From the NCBI GenBank assembly GCA_950295325.1, contig OX485807.1, forward strand, positions 16,953,001 through 17,017,000: a stretch of DNA of 64,000 bases, in the 5' to 3' direction. Below, piece by piece: positions 10,795-21,188 of this stretch. Source of the stretch: Polytrichum commune (Eukaryota > Streptophyta > Polytrichopsida > Polytrichales > Polytrichaceae). Positions within the stretch are counted from its first letter, which is position 1; each line of letters starts with the position of its first letter. Both the position numbers and the translations under genes were made by a program. Under the pieces are notes generated by a model. It searched no databases. It was not told the DNA's origin and saw nothing but the letters and a program-made list of their open reading frames with translations.

Positions 10795-11733
10795 ATTCCT
10801 GCACGTGAGCGTACATGTCTTTTTCATTGGTCCGCAAGTTTGGATAAAGTGACACAGAAGTATATCAAGCCATCCTTGCGATTTCAACACAAACAACTTT
10901 GCAAGGATTACAAGAGATGCAAAAACAATGGCCGATACTGAGACTAAGTAATATGTCATTCGTTCTTGGTGGTTGTCATCTGGAGTTGTCATAGAGGAAG
11001 ACATCCTCGATCTTTCAGAGTGGTTGGGATTTTGGCATTTTCCATTACAGACAATGGGGTGGTCACATGTTACTTGTAAGTGCATAGTAATCTACATTAT
11101 TCAATGTCATTGAGCTTTTGTTGATTCATTTTAATTCTAACATATCTATAACTCATTTTTCCTAACCCTATATTTGTGTGTGGTTCATAGGATATGACAA
11201 TTGAAGAACGTGTAGAAATGCCAACCTGCAATCTTGCAAAAACAATACACAACAAATAGCTCCAACAGTCCCGCAACAAGATGAAGCAGCAGTGGATGAC
11301 ATGATTTGTGCCTCCATGTAAATTATAAATTATCGGGCATGGCTGAAAGGGGGATTAAATGGTAAAGGCCCGGATTATGCGTCCTTGAAATTCAAAGCAG
11401 CTGCTAGGTGTGGGGATCCAAAAATATTGGCTGATGCTATGAAATCTTACCCAGGGGTAGAAGACGCCAACACCAGAGATTGTGCATTGGAAGGGTCCGA
11501 GCTATTTGGATCCACCAAACAAAAACTCAACCAACCACCCGGTGCTGATTGCAACTCTCATCGACCAGACAAAGTGAATTATTCCAATCCTTGTCCTAAC
11601 ACCCGGGCAACTCGCCAATGCATAGAAAAATCGTTGACTTTTGCAGAGCATGATGTGGTTCGTACTACATCTGTGTTAGAGGCTCAATGTATAGTTTCTA
11701 ATTGGCACATTGCAAGATTACCACCCAACTCAG
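10795..11733 (+). pseudogene. MULE-like transposase with SWIM finger, copy 1, 5' part
   Basis: A decayed transposase-like gene. An upstream block reads LFHWSASLDKVTQKYIKPSL (near 10830) and, in another frame, WLSSGVVIEEDILDLSEWLG (near 10970). After a probable intron, a second block runs from MTIEERVEMPTCNLAKTIHN (near 11196) through AWLKGGLNGKGPDYASLKFK to SNWHIARLPPNS at 11733. In-frame stops occur at the codon after IHNK and just before IINYRAW, and the first block is frameshifted. Copy 2 at 48.4 kb carries the same protein through to a CxC...CxH SWIM finger, which is typical of Mutator-like transposases. The family call is inference from that finger and from the tryptophan-rich upstream block. 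The reading is broken at 11733 by the retrotransposon and resumes at 23438. Confidence 0.65.
11729..11733. other. Target-site duplication CTCAG (left)
   Basis: CTCAG directly precedes the TG of the 5' LTR and is repeated at 23433-23437 directly after the CA of the 3' LTR. The uninterrupted paralogue near 48610 has a single CTCAG at this point of the protein. Confidence 0.95.
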
Positions 11734-12434
11734 TGTGAGCCCAAAAGGGTGCCCACATTTAGTCTTAGACCCTTGAAACGTTAGTTGATGCACTTTGAAG
11801 TAGCATGTTACTTCACAAAAATATAAAAAGAGTGAAATGTTAGTCTTAGAAGTACCATGTTGTAAGAGGCTAGGATGTGAGTTGTTATTGTGTTTTTACC
11901 TTCGGAAGGATTTGAGTGAATGAGGATAGGTAAGGAGAACTTGGATTGAGTAGTTAGTGAGTAGGCTAGTACAAATGGATGGAGACAACCAAAGTGACTC
12001 AAGAGGCAAGTGCATTCGAATTGGGATGAATGGAGGATCACATGGAGCGCACAAGTGGACCACCTCATCATGGCCACTTAATGGGGAAGGCCCAAGGAAG
12101 AATGCAAGGTGGAGGATAAGCAAATTCTCAAAGCACCAATCAAATCACGAGTTAAGCATCGTGGTTTGAATTAAGTGGTGAGCGACGATTTGGGAAAGTA
12201 AGGGGAGAAAGTTATGGCGGCGGAAAGCGAAGGAGGCTAAGTTTGGGTTGAAGCATCCCAAGTTTGGTAAAGTGTGGTAGGTAGAAAGCCAAGGCTAGTT
12301 AAATGTTCGAATTAGGATCCTTGTTGATCATTTGAGGGAGGAAGGCTTAGAAGATAGGATTGGCGCCTACTAAGTAGGAGGAAATCTCAAGGGCTTATCG
12401 TGAGCCTTGAGGGTGCTCACCCCCTCAAGCTTAC

Positions 12435-12442
12435 TATATAAT
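12435..12442 (+). promoter_or_regulatory. Putative TATA box in the 5' LTR
   Basis: CTTACTATATAATCCC in the middle of the LTR, followed by a pyrimidine-rich stretch. It is the best candidate for the U3 promoter. The same box is at 21890-21897 in the 3' LTR. Assigned by motif only. Confidence 0.5.
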
Positions 12443-12956
12443 CCCTCATTCTTCCCTCACTCATCCTCTCTTTCCTTTGTGCTCCAAGGCACCCCACGAG
12501 TTATAAGTGTGGGTGTGGGAAGCCATATTGGAGCACATGTGTGTGCTTAGTTTTTAGTTTGAGAGCCAAGGCTTGTTAGCCTTGAAGAGGGCTTGACCTC
12601 TTGGTAGAATTAGTGTTGACGTGAAGGATTTTAAAGTTAATTCATGATTCCAATTTGTGGTACTTTAAGTTCATGTTTTGAATACACGTGGTTGCAAGTT
12701 CCATGTTTAAGAGTTGAGCACTTGATGTTGTGATGAGTGCAAAAATATACTTGTGTGGATTAGTTAGTCTTAGTGAAGTTAGGAAATTCTCTCTCCCCCT
12801 CTCCTCTCTAGGATTTTAGGATTTTAGGATTAGAGAAGAATTGTGTGATTAAAAAGGGGTTGTTAGTAGAATTAGGGAAATTAGGTAGGAAGATTAGTTA
12901 AGGGCTTGAATAATTAGTGAGGTAGTTGGGGATTACAATTACAAAGTTGTGGGTTT

Positions 12957-13280
12957 ATGAAGGAGCTGGGTTTATGAAGGAGCTGGGTTTGTTTAGTTAG
13001 AAAGTAAAGAGCTGGGTTTATGAAGGAGCTGGGTTTGTCTAGTTAGAAAGTAAAGAGCTGGGTTTATGAAGGACCTGAGTTTGTTTAGTTAGAAGCTAAG
13101 GAGCTGGGTTTATGAAGGAGCTGGGTTTATGAAGGAGCTGGGTTTATGAAGGAGCTGGGTTTATGAAGGAGCTGGGTTTGTTTAGTTAGAAGCTAAGAAG
13201 CTGGGTTTATGAAGGAGCTAGGTTTATGAAGGAGCTAGGTTTATGTAATTAGAAAGTAAAGAGATGGGTTCATGAAGGAG
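12957..13280 (+). repeat. 17-bp minisatellite in the 5' LTR
   Basis: The unit GAGCTGGGTTTATGAAG is tandemly repeated and interspersed with TTTAGTTAGAAAGTAAA-type spacers, giving a ragged superunit of about 53 bp. An identical array lies at 22412-22735 in the 3' LTR. The related solo LTR at 57925-59638 also carries a minisatellite, of different sequence. Confidence 0.9.
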
Positions 13281-13981
13281 CTTAGTAGATAGCCTACCTA
13301 ATTAGCTCATAGACAAGTAGTTAGTTACATTATGCTAGTTAGTGTTATGGTGGCTTTCACAAGTAAATGTATTTGAGATTGACTATAGAGAATAGTGTTT
13401 TTTTTTACACTTGCATCCTCTCTTTAAAAATAAACCACGTGCACAAATTAATGGAGAATGTGGAGCACTCTCGCGATGGCAAGACAAAGGAAGCAAAGAC
13501 CAAAGGTGCGAGGGAGAGATTGACATAAGTCACATAAGTATTTCTTAATACTTAAAGGCTTATGTACGGTATGGAGACACCAAGTGAGACCTCTTATAGT
13601 AGCGATACGGAATACACAAGTGATAGTTCAAGTGGTAGTATAGAGTCAACGGCACGGACTCCATTTAGGAGAGGGATATCCTTAAGGGCTTGTGTAGCTA
13701 AAGCGGCCGGATGGACGTTAGAAGCAAACAAAGACAAAATAGCACCCGAGCATAAGGAGGTTAAAATAACATAGTTAACTTGTGCATTCTCCACATACGT
13801 ATTGAAATTGTACATTGAGTTGTTAAAAGTGAAATTCCAGTTAAATCCAAGACCACTTGAAGGGTGAACCTTGCACTATGGACTCATCCAAGTCCAAATC
13901 CAATACCGCGGAGGAATGTGAGCCCAAACCCACTACTCGGACTACGGACGCTTAAGGGTGGGGGGTTTGGCCTCACATAAT

Positions 13982-13999
13982 TGGTGCGTCCGCCGGGAG
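13982..13999 (+). promoter_or_regulatory. Primer-binding site
   Basis: TGGTGCGTCCGCCGGGA begins four bases after the 5' LTR. It starts with TGG, complementary to a tRNA CCA end, and has the GC-rich CGCCGGG typical of plant gypsy elements. The matching tRNA cannot be named without a search. The internal region begins TAATTGG (13978-13984) and ends CCAATTA (21182-21188), a short inverted repeat. Confidence 0.7.
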
Positions 14000-14886
14000 C
14001 GAAGCGGAAGGTAGTTACAAGACTTGGAGGCGACTAGGAGACTTGGAGGCAACTAGGAAAAATTGGAGACACAAACTTGAGAGAAGGGAAGGAGCACCCG
14101 AAACTCGGTAAGTATTCTCTCTTTGGGTTACATTTGAATTCATTGTATTTCAACTATTCCTTGGAATGAATTGCATTGTCAATTACGCAAATTCATTTTT
14201 GAGGAAGGAGCGCGGCGAAGGTACGTCCTCAACCTTTTTGGGGATTTGCTAAGAACTTAAAAGGAACCTATAACCGAGTAGCTCATTAAAACATTAGAGG
14301 GTAAATTCACCTTAGGACATTGAACTTTGACACTCACCTCGGGGTGAGTCTCAAAGTTTTGGGAGTTGTCATTTCATGCTCTAGATTAAATTAATATTTC
14401 ACAAAGTTTATGGTGTTGTTACATTGAGTCACGATTGAGGGGAGTGCTAACTCACAGGGGGATGCGATTGCTCAAGGTATGTTTATTTCTTCAAAGTGAA
14501 CTCATTAACTAATTAAGGAATGCCTTTTGTACTCGTGATTGTTGTTATCCGTTGTAGAGGGTAATTCCCGAATTGTGGATGGTGTGAGAAGTTGAAGGGT
14601 GAAGCCTCGACTTTTAACATAATCTACTCGGAAGGTCACCCCCTCACAATCGGTATTGTGGTGAGTGTTAATTTGCGGGAAGGTGCGGAGGTGATGCTCC
14701 GACTTAACCAAAAAATTAACATGAACATGCCTATCCCCTATTGGGATTCTTTCACCTAAGTGGGCTTGCAGGTTCTTTTCCTCACCTCCTAAAAAAATTA
14801 TAACCACACCAAGACAAGTGAAAATATTAAGAGGGGAATTGCTAGGATTATGTGTGGTCAAGTGAGGGTCGATCGATTCTTATGGA

Positions 14887-17800
14887 ATGCAAGGTAGGAC
14901 TCGCTCACAAAAACCAAGTTTGATAGTAGGACTAGAGAAATCTACTCGAAAGAGGCGGTCCTCTAAAATCAGTGATAGATTAGAACAAGATAATGTTAGA
15001 ATAGAGAGTTGTTTGAACGTCGAACCTAGGACTAGGTCAATTCTAGACACCTTAGAACTTGGAGCTCAACTTGAAGAGGAGATCACTCCCTCCAAATTGA
15101 GTGGTGAAACTTCTTCGGAAAATTACACACTTAGAGAAGAATTCCCGGTAGAAGTTGATAGGGGATTGTTGAATAGTTCACCGGTCACCATGGCCGAGGA
15201 ACGGGGGATGGATCCACCACCCATACCCCCAATTCCGCCCATACCTCCTATACCTCCAATAGACCCATTGGTTAGGCCAAGAGGCCTACCAATTGTGGTT
15301 CCACAAAATTTAGCGGCGATGGATATGCCATCTCATCTCCCTAAATTTTATGGGACCAAGGATGAGGACCCCTCTCGGCACATGGAACGGTATATCGAAC
15401 GGTTGGCTAGCTTCCTCATAACCGACCCGGGTTATTGGTTAGTGTGGTTTCCTACCACTCTAGAGGGGGAAGCCTATGAATGGTATCGGGATCATGCCGA
15501 GGGACATTTTAGGGGATGGGAACAATTACAAAGGGAGTTTCTTAACGAATTTAGGCCGGAAGTGGGTCAAAGTACCGCATTAAGGGCATTGTCGTCATTG
15601 AAGCAAGGAAGGGAGGAAGAAATTTCGGCTTACATTAAGAGGTTTGATTTAGTGTGCACTAGATTCGTGGGTACCATGCTCAACGACGACACGCTAAAGC
15701 AATTTTTCATTCAAGGGTTTTTTAAGTCCGGAACTATTAGGGGTGTTCTAGAAAGGAATCCCTTGACCTTGGCGGATGCCAAGCGTGCGGCTAGAGATAT
15801 TGAAAACTTGGATAAAGATCACGAAAGGCTATGGAGAAGGGAGGATGAATTGATCCCACAATTCATCCCCATACGCCCTAGGGTGGTAGCGGTAGAACCC
15901 GCTAAGTATGAGAACCAAATTCCATATGCCATTGTGGACACCGGTCCCCGACCTTTAGCGGTTAGGGAACCGGCACCTCTTTTGGCACTACCGGCCCCTA
16001 GAACGGATCCACACTTGGAGGAGGTTGAGAGAAGACTAGGTGCTAGCCAACTAGGATTCCAAGAGGCTATGATAAAACAAATGCAAAGCCTCACGGATCA
16101 AATGTCATTAATGATCCGGAGTCAACAACCGGGGCCTCCACCCCCGGTTGAGTCGGGTAGGCATTCTTCCGGATTATGGTGTGTCCAATGTGGCCAACCG
16201 GGCCACACGCGTCAATTTTGTAGAAGTGGACAAAACCGTGACGAAAGAGGAAACGGTAACCCACCTCAACAAAATCAACGAGGTCAAGCGCCACCTCACT
16301 ATGGAAATGGAAGCAATAGAGGACCACAACCTAGAGGGCAAGGTGGCCAAAATTTAGAGAAGAAGGAATTTCATCCCTTTTGTGGAAGGTGGCACGCTCA
16401 AGGACAATGTTGGTCCGAAGGTCAAGAGTTTAATTGTAGCAATTGTGGAGGAAGTCATCCCTCGGATACGTGTCGCCAACCGGACAAAATAATTAATGTC
16501 CCTTACCCGGTGGCTAATCCACAACAACAAGCAAGGGATAATATGCGAGGTGCTAGGCCACAAGGAGTACCGGCCAATGAACTTAGGCCACCTAACTTAT
16601 ACTATGACCATAGTAATGCTAGGCAAACTTTTCATCCACCGGCGGGCTTGCAAACTACAACCGGTTACATTCCAATACAAAATAGACAAGGAGTTCCACC
16701 TAATGGTAGTAACGGGAGACAAGCGCCTCCAACGGATCCGGGACCATCTAACTCCCAAGATGTTAGGTTCATGGATGGAGTGTTGGAGGCCACATGTGAT
16801 GACATGCTTCCTCTCCCAACAAGAATTGGAGAGGAGCAAAGTCAATGGCCTCCTCACACCAATGCTATTACATATGAGTTAGTGAAGGGTAAGGGTGTGG
16901 TTGAAGAAGCACCTGCACTAGCGGTAACTACTAGGGCTAGAAGAGGGGATGCCCCGTTGGAGGTAGGAATAGGAGAGCAAGGAAATTACTCTTCGGATGA
17001 AGAGATTAATCTCTCCGAGTTGGATAGGGTAGCTAGAAGAGCTACTAAGGATGTGGAGAGGGAAAATATAATTTTACAAGATAGGGAGAGGACTAATGCG
17101 GTACATGACTTGGATAATAGCGATGTGGGTGAATGGGAAGGACCGGGGGTTCCCGTAGACGAATTCGACGTAGTGGGTAATTCTAAGGTGGAAAGATCTA
17201 CCGGGTACGACTTGTGGGCGGACCTTAGTACACTCAAGGCGGATATTACTTTCGGCCAACTATTGGAAATTTCACCCACGGCAAGGAAAACATTAAAGGA
17301 GGGAATGCCGGTACACAAGAGGATGAGGAAGGTGAAAGCTAAAATAGCCGCTAGGATCCAATCACAAGGTGGAAGACACGTGAAAGCTATAGAAATAGAA
17401 GTTGTTATAGTAGATAAGGTGGTTCCTAATGTGCTAGTCGACGGAGGGAGTAGTCTAAATATACTACCGGAGGATACTATGAAAAAATTGGGACTTGGAC
17501 TCACGGGGCCTTCACCTTTGGTCATAAATATGGCAAATCAAAGTTCGACTACGCCTTTGGGGATGATCAAGGATTGTAGAATGACTACGGGAGGTGAGGA
17601 GTACTTGGTCACCTTCCATGTCATTAAAATGCACTCCAACAAGGACACCTTCCCCATTTTGCTAGGTAGGCCTTGGTTGCGGATGGCGAATGCTATGGTC
17701 AATTGGGGTGGACCTAAACCATCCATCACTTATGGTCCGGAGGGTAATAGGGTCATAGTGTCCATTGGTTCATTAGAAGGATGGATGAAGAAGGAGATGT

Positions 17801-20688
17801 ATTTGCCATTGGAGAAGGAAATTGATGACTTAAACGAGAATGAGATTGGCAAGGCATTGGTGGGAGTCGTCCATCCCGAAGGTCAAAGGGTTGTTATAGA
17901 TTCGGGCTCGGGAAGTCTAGGTCCTAATTTTTACAATTATGGGGATAATGGGGATTATGCCCAATGGCTAAGGGAGTACCCCGAGTCCGAGGTTGATGTA
18001 ATGGTTACATTTCACCAAGTAGGCTTAGGGAGTGAATTTCCTAGTGTTAGTTTAGGAGAGGGCTCATTGTTGGAGCCATGTGAGGTGCTCACCGAGGAAG
18101 AGTGGGTTAGCGGTGGGTTAACACCTTGGGTAGATGACGTGGAAGAGGGTGAGGTTAGTTTAATTCATGTAGATGGGACTCAAGAGGAGGATGTGATTAT
18201 TGAGTCATCGAAATTGGAGGAGCCTTTACATTTCAAGACCACGTCTACGGGGATAGTTGTAGGTCAAGATGTGAAAGATTACCCCAATGTGCCTTCCGAT
18301 TGGTATCGGAACAAAGAGGAACAAGCACATGTGTCGGAAGCGGATTGGCGGTACGTGGATGTGAAATTAAAGAATGGAAAAACCCGACAAATGAAGATGG
18401 GCTCCAAATTGGGGGAGAAAGAGGTTAGGGAGTATAGCAATTTGGTGGATGAGTTTAGTGATACTTTTGCATGGTCCTACGATGAGCTTAAGGGAATTCC
18501 TAGGGAAATGGTAGAGCACCGGATTCCTTTAATTCCGGGGGCGAGGCCAATTAGACAAAAGGAGAGGAGGATGAATCCTCAATTGCAATTGTTGGTGAAA
18601 GCGGAATTGGAAAGGTTATTGAAGGCCGGGTTTATCAAGCCGGTGGAAATCACGGATTGGGTTTCTCCTATGGTCTTAGTAAAGAAAAAAAATGGGAAAT
18701 TAAGGGTTTGTGTCGACTATAGGAAATTGAATTCGTGCACACAAAAGGATCACTTCCCCTTACCTTTTATCACCTTGTTGCTTGAGGAGGTTGGAGGTCA
18801 TTCGCGATATACCTTTATGGATGGGTATGCGGGTTATAATCAAATTTCCATAGCCCTCCAAGATATCCATAAAACGGCTTTTACTACACCTTGGGGTACT
18901 TTTGTGTGGGTAGTGATGCCATTTGGGTTATGTAATGCCCCGGCTACTTTCCAACGATTAGTAATGTATATCTTCACCGACTTGTTGTTCAAATCCATGA
19001 CCGTCTTTGTGGACGATTTTAGCACACAAAGTAATGTGGATGATCACCTACATTGTGTTAGGGAGGCATTGGTTAGGTGTAGGAAGATGAGGTTAGCATT
19101 GAACCCGGATAAGACATTTTTGGGAGTGAATAAGGGAGTGTTGTTGGGTTATGTTGTTAGTGAGAAAGGTAGAGAACCCGATCCGGATAAGATTGCGGCC
19201 ATAAGCGACTTGGCAACTCCAACCAATTCCAAGGGGATCTCTAAGTTGTTAGGACATGTGGGATGGTACCGGGAACTTATTCCTAATTTTTCAAAGATAG
19301 CGGTGCCCATTACCCATTTGCTAAAAAAGGATGTCAAATTCGAGTGGACGGATGCTTGTCAAAAAGCCTTTGAGGAATTACGGGATAGGTTGAGCACCTA
19401 TCCGGTGTTGATACCACCCAATTGGGGTAAACCTTTTCACGTCTATTGTGATGCTAGTAATGTGGCAATAGGGAGTGCGCTTTGTCAAGCAACGGGAGAA
19501 AAAGAGAAGGATCAACCTATAGCTTATGCGAGTAAGCAATTGACCCCCGCCGAAAGAAACTACTCTACAACGGAGAGGGAGTGCCTAGCCATGGTGTTTT
19601 CCGTTAAAAAGTTTAGGCATTACCTCATGTGCAACCCGGTTGTATTTTTTGTTGACCACATGGCTATCAAGTATCTAATTAACAAGGCGGAGTTAAGTGG
19701 TAGGTTAGCTAGGTGGGTTTTGTTATTAGAAGAATTCGACTACACGGTGGAATATAAACCGGGTCGTATGCATTTACAAGCGGACCACTTGTCTAGGTTG
19801 TCGGAGGAGATAGGAAAAAATCCGGTAAATGATATGTTAGTAGATGATAGCCTCTTTGTGGTCACTTCTACACCGGAGTGGTATGCGGGCATAGTGGAAT
19901 TTCTAACAACCCACAAGTTGCCCAAAGAGTGGACAAAAGAAGAGAGAAGGAAGGTGAGGGTAAATAGTAGGCAATTTGTTGTAGTGGGCCATAGGTTGTT
20001 TAGAAGGGGGTCCGATGGTATTTTACGACGATGCGTGTCAAAAACGGAGGTTGAAGCGATTTTAATCGCTTGCCACGATAGCGCTTGCGGCGGTCACTTC
20101 TCGGGTCAACTCACCGGGCAAAAAATACTTAGAGCGGGCTACTTTTGGCCTACACTATTTAAGGACGCCCATGACTATGTAAGGAAATGCGACGCTTGCC
20201 AACGGTATGCCCGAGACGACCTTAGAATGGAGATGCCTTTACATGTATCATTACCCTTAATTCCTTTCGAAAAATGGGGCATCGACTATGTGGGTGAGGT
20301 CCATCCCCAATCTTCAAAAGGAATGAAATATATTGTGGTGGCAACCGAGTACCTCACCAAGTGGGCGGAAGCCAAAGCGGTGAAGACCGACACGGCGGAA
20401 CACGCGGCAACATTTATGTACGAAAACATAATTTCGCGGTTCGGGGTGCCGAAGATCCTAGTAAGCGATAGGGGTACTCACTTTTTGAATGACTTGATTC
20501 GAGAGATGACAGAGAAATTTAAAATTGATCACCGGAAGACTACTCCCTACCACCCACAAACCAATGGACAAACGGAAAGGGTTAACGGAATTTTTGGTGA
20601 GTATACTACGCAAGACGGTTATAGACTCGAAGCGGGATTGGGATACGAAACTAACGGCGGCACTTTGGGCATACCGTACAACCTATAA
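14887..20688 (+). CDS. Gag-Pol polyprotein (Ty3/gypsy), frameshifted in integrase
   Basis: A single long frame from ATG 14887. The gag core, with WLVWFPTTLEGEAYEWY, spans about residues 150-310. A CX2CX4HX4C zinc knuckle (CVQCGQPGHTRQFC) is near 432 and a second Cys-rich knuckle (CSNCGGSHPSDTC) near 518. The protease LVDGGSSLNILP is near 853. Reverse transcriptase has WVSPMVLVKKKNGKLRVCVD and the active site FVDDF near 1374. RNase H has VYCDAS near 1518. Integrase has an HHCC finger (CHDSACGGH, CDACQRY) near 1730 and catalytic Asp residues near 1798 (GIDYVG) and 1860 (SDRGTHF). Glu near 1897 (TERVNG) follows. After a five-T run at 20591-20595 the frame goes out of register and ends in unrelated residues at 20688. 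The rest of integrase is open in the next frame. The 909-bp leader is long. Confidence 0.95.
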   Translation: MQGRTRSQKPSLIVGLEKSTRKRRSSKISDRLEQDNVRIESCLNVEPRTRSILDTLELGAQLEEEITPSKLSGETSSENYTLREEFPVEVDRGLLNSSPVTMAEERGMDPPPIPPIPPIPPIPPIDPLVRPRGLPIVVPQNLAAMDMPSHLPKFYGTKDEDPSRHMERYIERLASFLITDPGYWLVWFPTTLEGEAYEWYRDHAEGHFRGWEQLQREFLNEFRPEVGQSTALRALSSLKQGREEEISAYIKRFDLVCTRFVGTMLNDDTLKQFFIQGFFKSGTIRGVLERNPLTLADAKRAARDIENLDKDHERLWRREDELIPQFIPIRPRVVAVEPAKYENQIPYAIVDTGPRPLAVREPAPLLALPAPRTDPHLEEVERRLGASQLGFQEAMIKQMQSLTDQMSLMIRSQQPGPPPPVESGRHSSGLWCVQCGQPGHTRQFCRSGQNRDERGNGNPPQQNQRGQAPPHYGNGSNRGPQPRGQGGQNLEKKEFHPFCGRWHAQGQCWSEGQEFNCSNCGGSHPSDTCRQPDKIINVPYPVANPQQQARDNMRGARPQGVPANELRPPNLYYDHSNARQTFHPPAGLQTTTGYIPIQNRQGVPPNGSNGRQAPPTDPGPSNSQDVRFMDGVLEATCDDMLPLPTRIGEEQSQWPPHTNAITYELVKGKGVVEEAPALAVTTRARRGDAPLEVGIGEQGNYSSDEEINLSELDRVARRATKDVERENIILQDRERTNAVHDLDNSDVGEWEGPGVPVDEFDVVGNSKVERSTGYDLWADLSTLKADITFGQLLEISPTARKTLKEGMPVHKRMRKVKAKIAARIQSQGGRHVKAIEIEVVIVDKVVPNVLVDGGSSLNILPEDTMKKLGLGLTGPSPLVINMANQSSTTPLGMIKDCRMTTGGEEYLVTFHVIKMHSNKDTFPILLGRPWLRMANAMVNWGGPKPSITYGPEGNRVIVSIGSLEGWMKKEMYLPLEKEIDDLNENEIGKALVGVVHPEGQRVVIDSGSGSLGPNFYNYGDNGDYAQWLREYPESEVDVMVTFHQVGLGSEFPSVSLGEGSLLEPCEVLTEEEWVSGGLTPWVDDVEEGEVSLIHVDGTQEEDVIIESSKLEEPLHFKTTSTGIVVGQDVKDYPNVPSDWYRNKEEQAHVSEADWRYVDVKLKNGKTRQMKMGSKLGEKEVREYSNLVDEFSDTFAWSYDELKGIPREMVEHRIPLIPGARPIRQKERRMNPQLQLLVKAELERLLKAGFIKPVEITDWVSPMVLVKKKNGKLRVCVDYRKLNSCTQKDHFPLPFITLLLEEVGGHSRYTFMDGYAGYNQISIALQDIHKTAFTTPWGTFVWVVMPFGLCNAPATFQRLVMYIFTDLLFKSMTVFVDDFSTQSNVDDHLHCVREALVRCRKMRLALNPDKTFLGVNKGVLLGYVVSEKGREPDPDKIAAISDLATPTNSKGISKLLGHVGWYRELIPNFSKIAVPITHLLKKDVKFEWTDACQKAFEELRDRLSTYPVLIPPNWGKPFHVYCDASNVAIGSALCQATGEKEKDQPIAYASKQLTPAERNYSTTERECLAMVFSVKKFRHYLMCNPVVFFVDHMAIKYLINKAELSGRLARWVLLLEEFDYTVEYKPGRMHLQADHLSRLSEEIGKNPVNDMLVDDSLFVVTSTPEWYAGIVEFLTTHKLPKEWTKEERRKVRVNSRQFVVVGHRLFRRGSDGILRRCVSKTEVEAILIACHDSACGGHFSGQLTGQKILRAGYFWPTLFKDAHDYVRKCDACQRYARDDLRMEMPLHVSLPLIPFEKWGIDYVGEVHPQSSKGMKYIVVATEYLTKWAEAKAVKTDTAEHAATFMYENIISRFGVPKILVSDRGTHFLNDLIREMTEKFKIDHRKTTPYHPQTNGQTERVNGIFGEYTTQDGYRLEAGLGYETNGGTLGIPYNL

Positions 20689-21127
20689 GGTAACTACGCG
20701 TGCTACACCATTTTCCTTAGTCTATGGTCTTGAAGCGACACTACCAATCGAATATGAAGTCGAGTCACTTAGGGTGGCCGTGAGTACGAGACTTACCGAA
20801 AGTCAATCCTTACGAAATCGACTAACCGATTTGGAAGCACTTGACGAAGGGAGGAGAATGGCGGCTCAACATATTGAGGCAATCCAAAGAAGGAGAAAGA
20901 TTACTTTCGACAAACGACATAAGAGAAGGGCCCTAACACCGGGAATGATGGTCATGATTCAAGACGCACGAAAGCTTGAATTTCCGGCGAAATTCAATGC
21001 GGTATGGTTAGGACCTTACCTTGTCTATGAGGTCTTTCCTAATAATTCAATTCAATTGGAAACATTGAATGGTGAGCTCTTTCCTACCCGTACATCGGGA
21101 AGTAGATGTAAGGAGTACCGAGCTTGA
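20594..21127 (+). pseudogene. Integrase C-terminal part, +1 frame
   Basis: Downstream of the T-run at 20591-20595 the homologous integrase reading continues in a different frame to the TGA at 21125. It includes LTAALWAYRTTYK, TPFSLVYGLEATLP and a final WLGPYLVYEV module. There is no chromodomain after it. The overlap and loss of register point to a one-base insertion in the T-run, either real or a sequencing or assembly error. A programmed shift is unlikely because it would sit inside integrase. Confidence 0.85.
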
Positions 21128-21188
21128 CTAGGCAACTTACCCTTGGAGCAAGAGATGTTTGGATTCATCCCCCGATGGTCGCCAATTA

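Larger units (their letters stand above)
11734..13977 (+). repeat. 5' LTR (2244 bp) of the young gypsy element
   Basis: Begins TGTGAGCCCAAAAGGGTGCC and ends GGGGGGTTTGGCCTCACA, so the terminal inverted repeat is TGTGAG/CTCACA. It contains a minisatellite (12957-13280), a TATA-like TATATAAT near 12435 and a poly-T. The short frames in it are identical in both LTRs only because the LTRs are. Confidence 0.97.

Noticed and set aside
13562-13774. Ser/Thr-rich 70-residue frame in the 5' LTR, repeated at 23017-23229
   Set aside because: Identity between the copies reflects LTR identity, not constraint. No family match, and it is in the R/U5 part of the LTR.
15819-19925. Many opposite-strand frames inside the gag-pol region
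   Set aside because: Shadows of the 1,900-codon plus-strand polyprotein.
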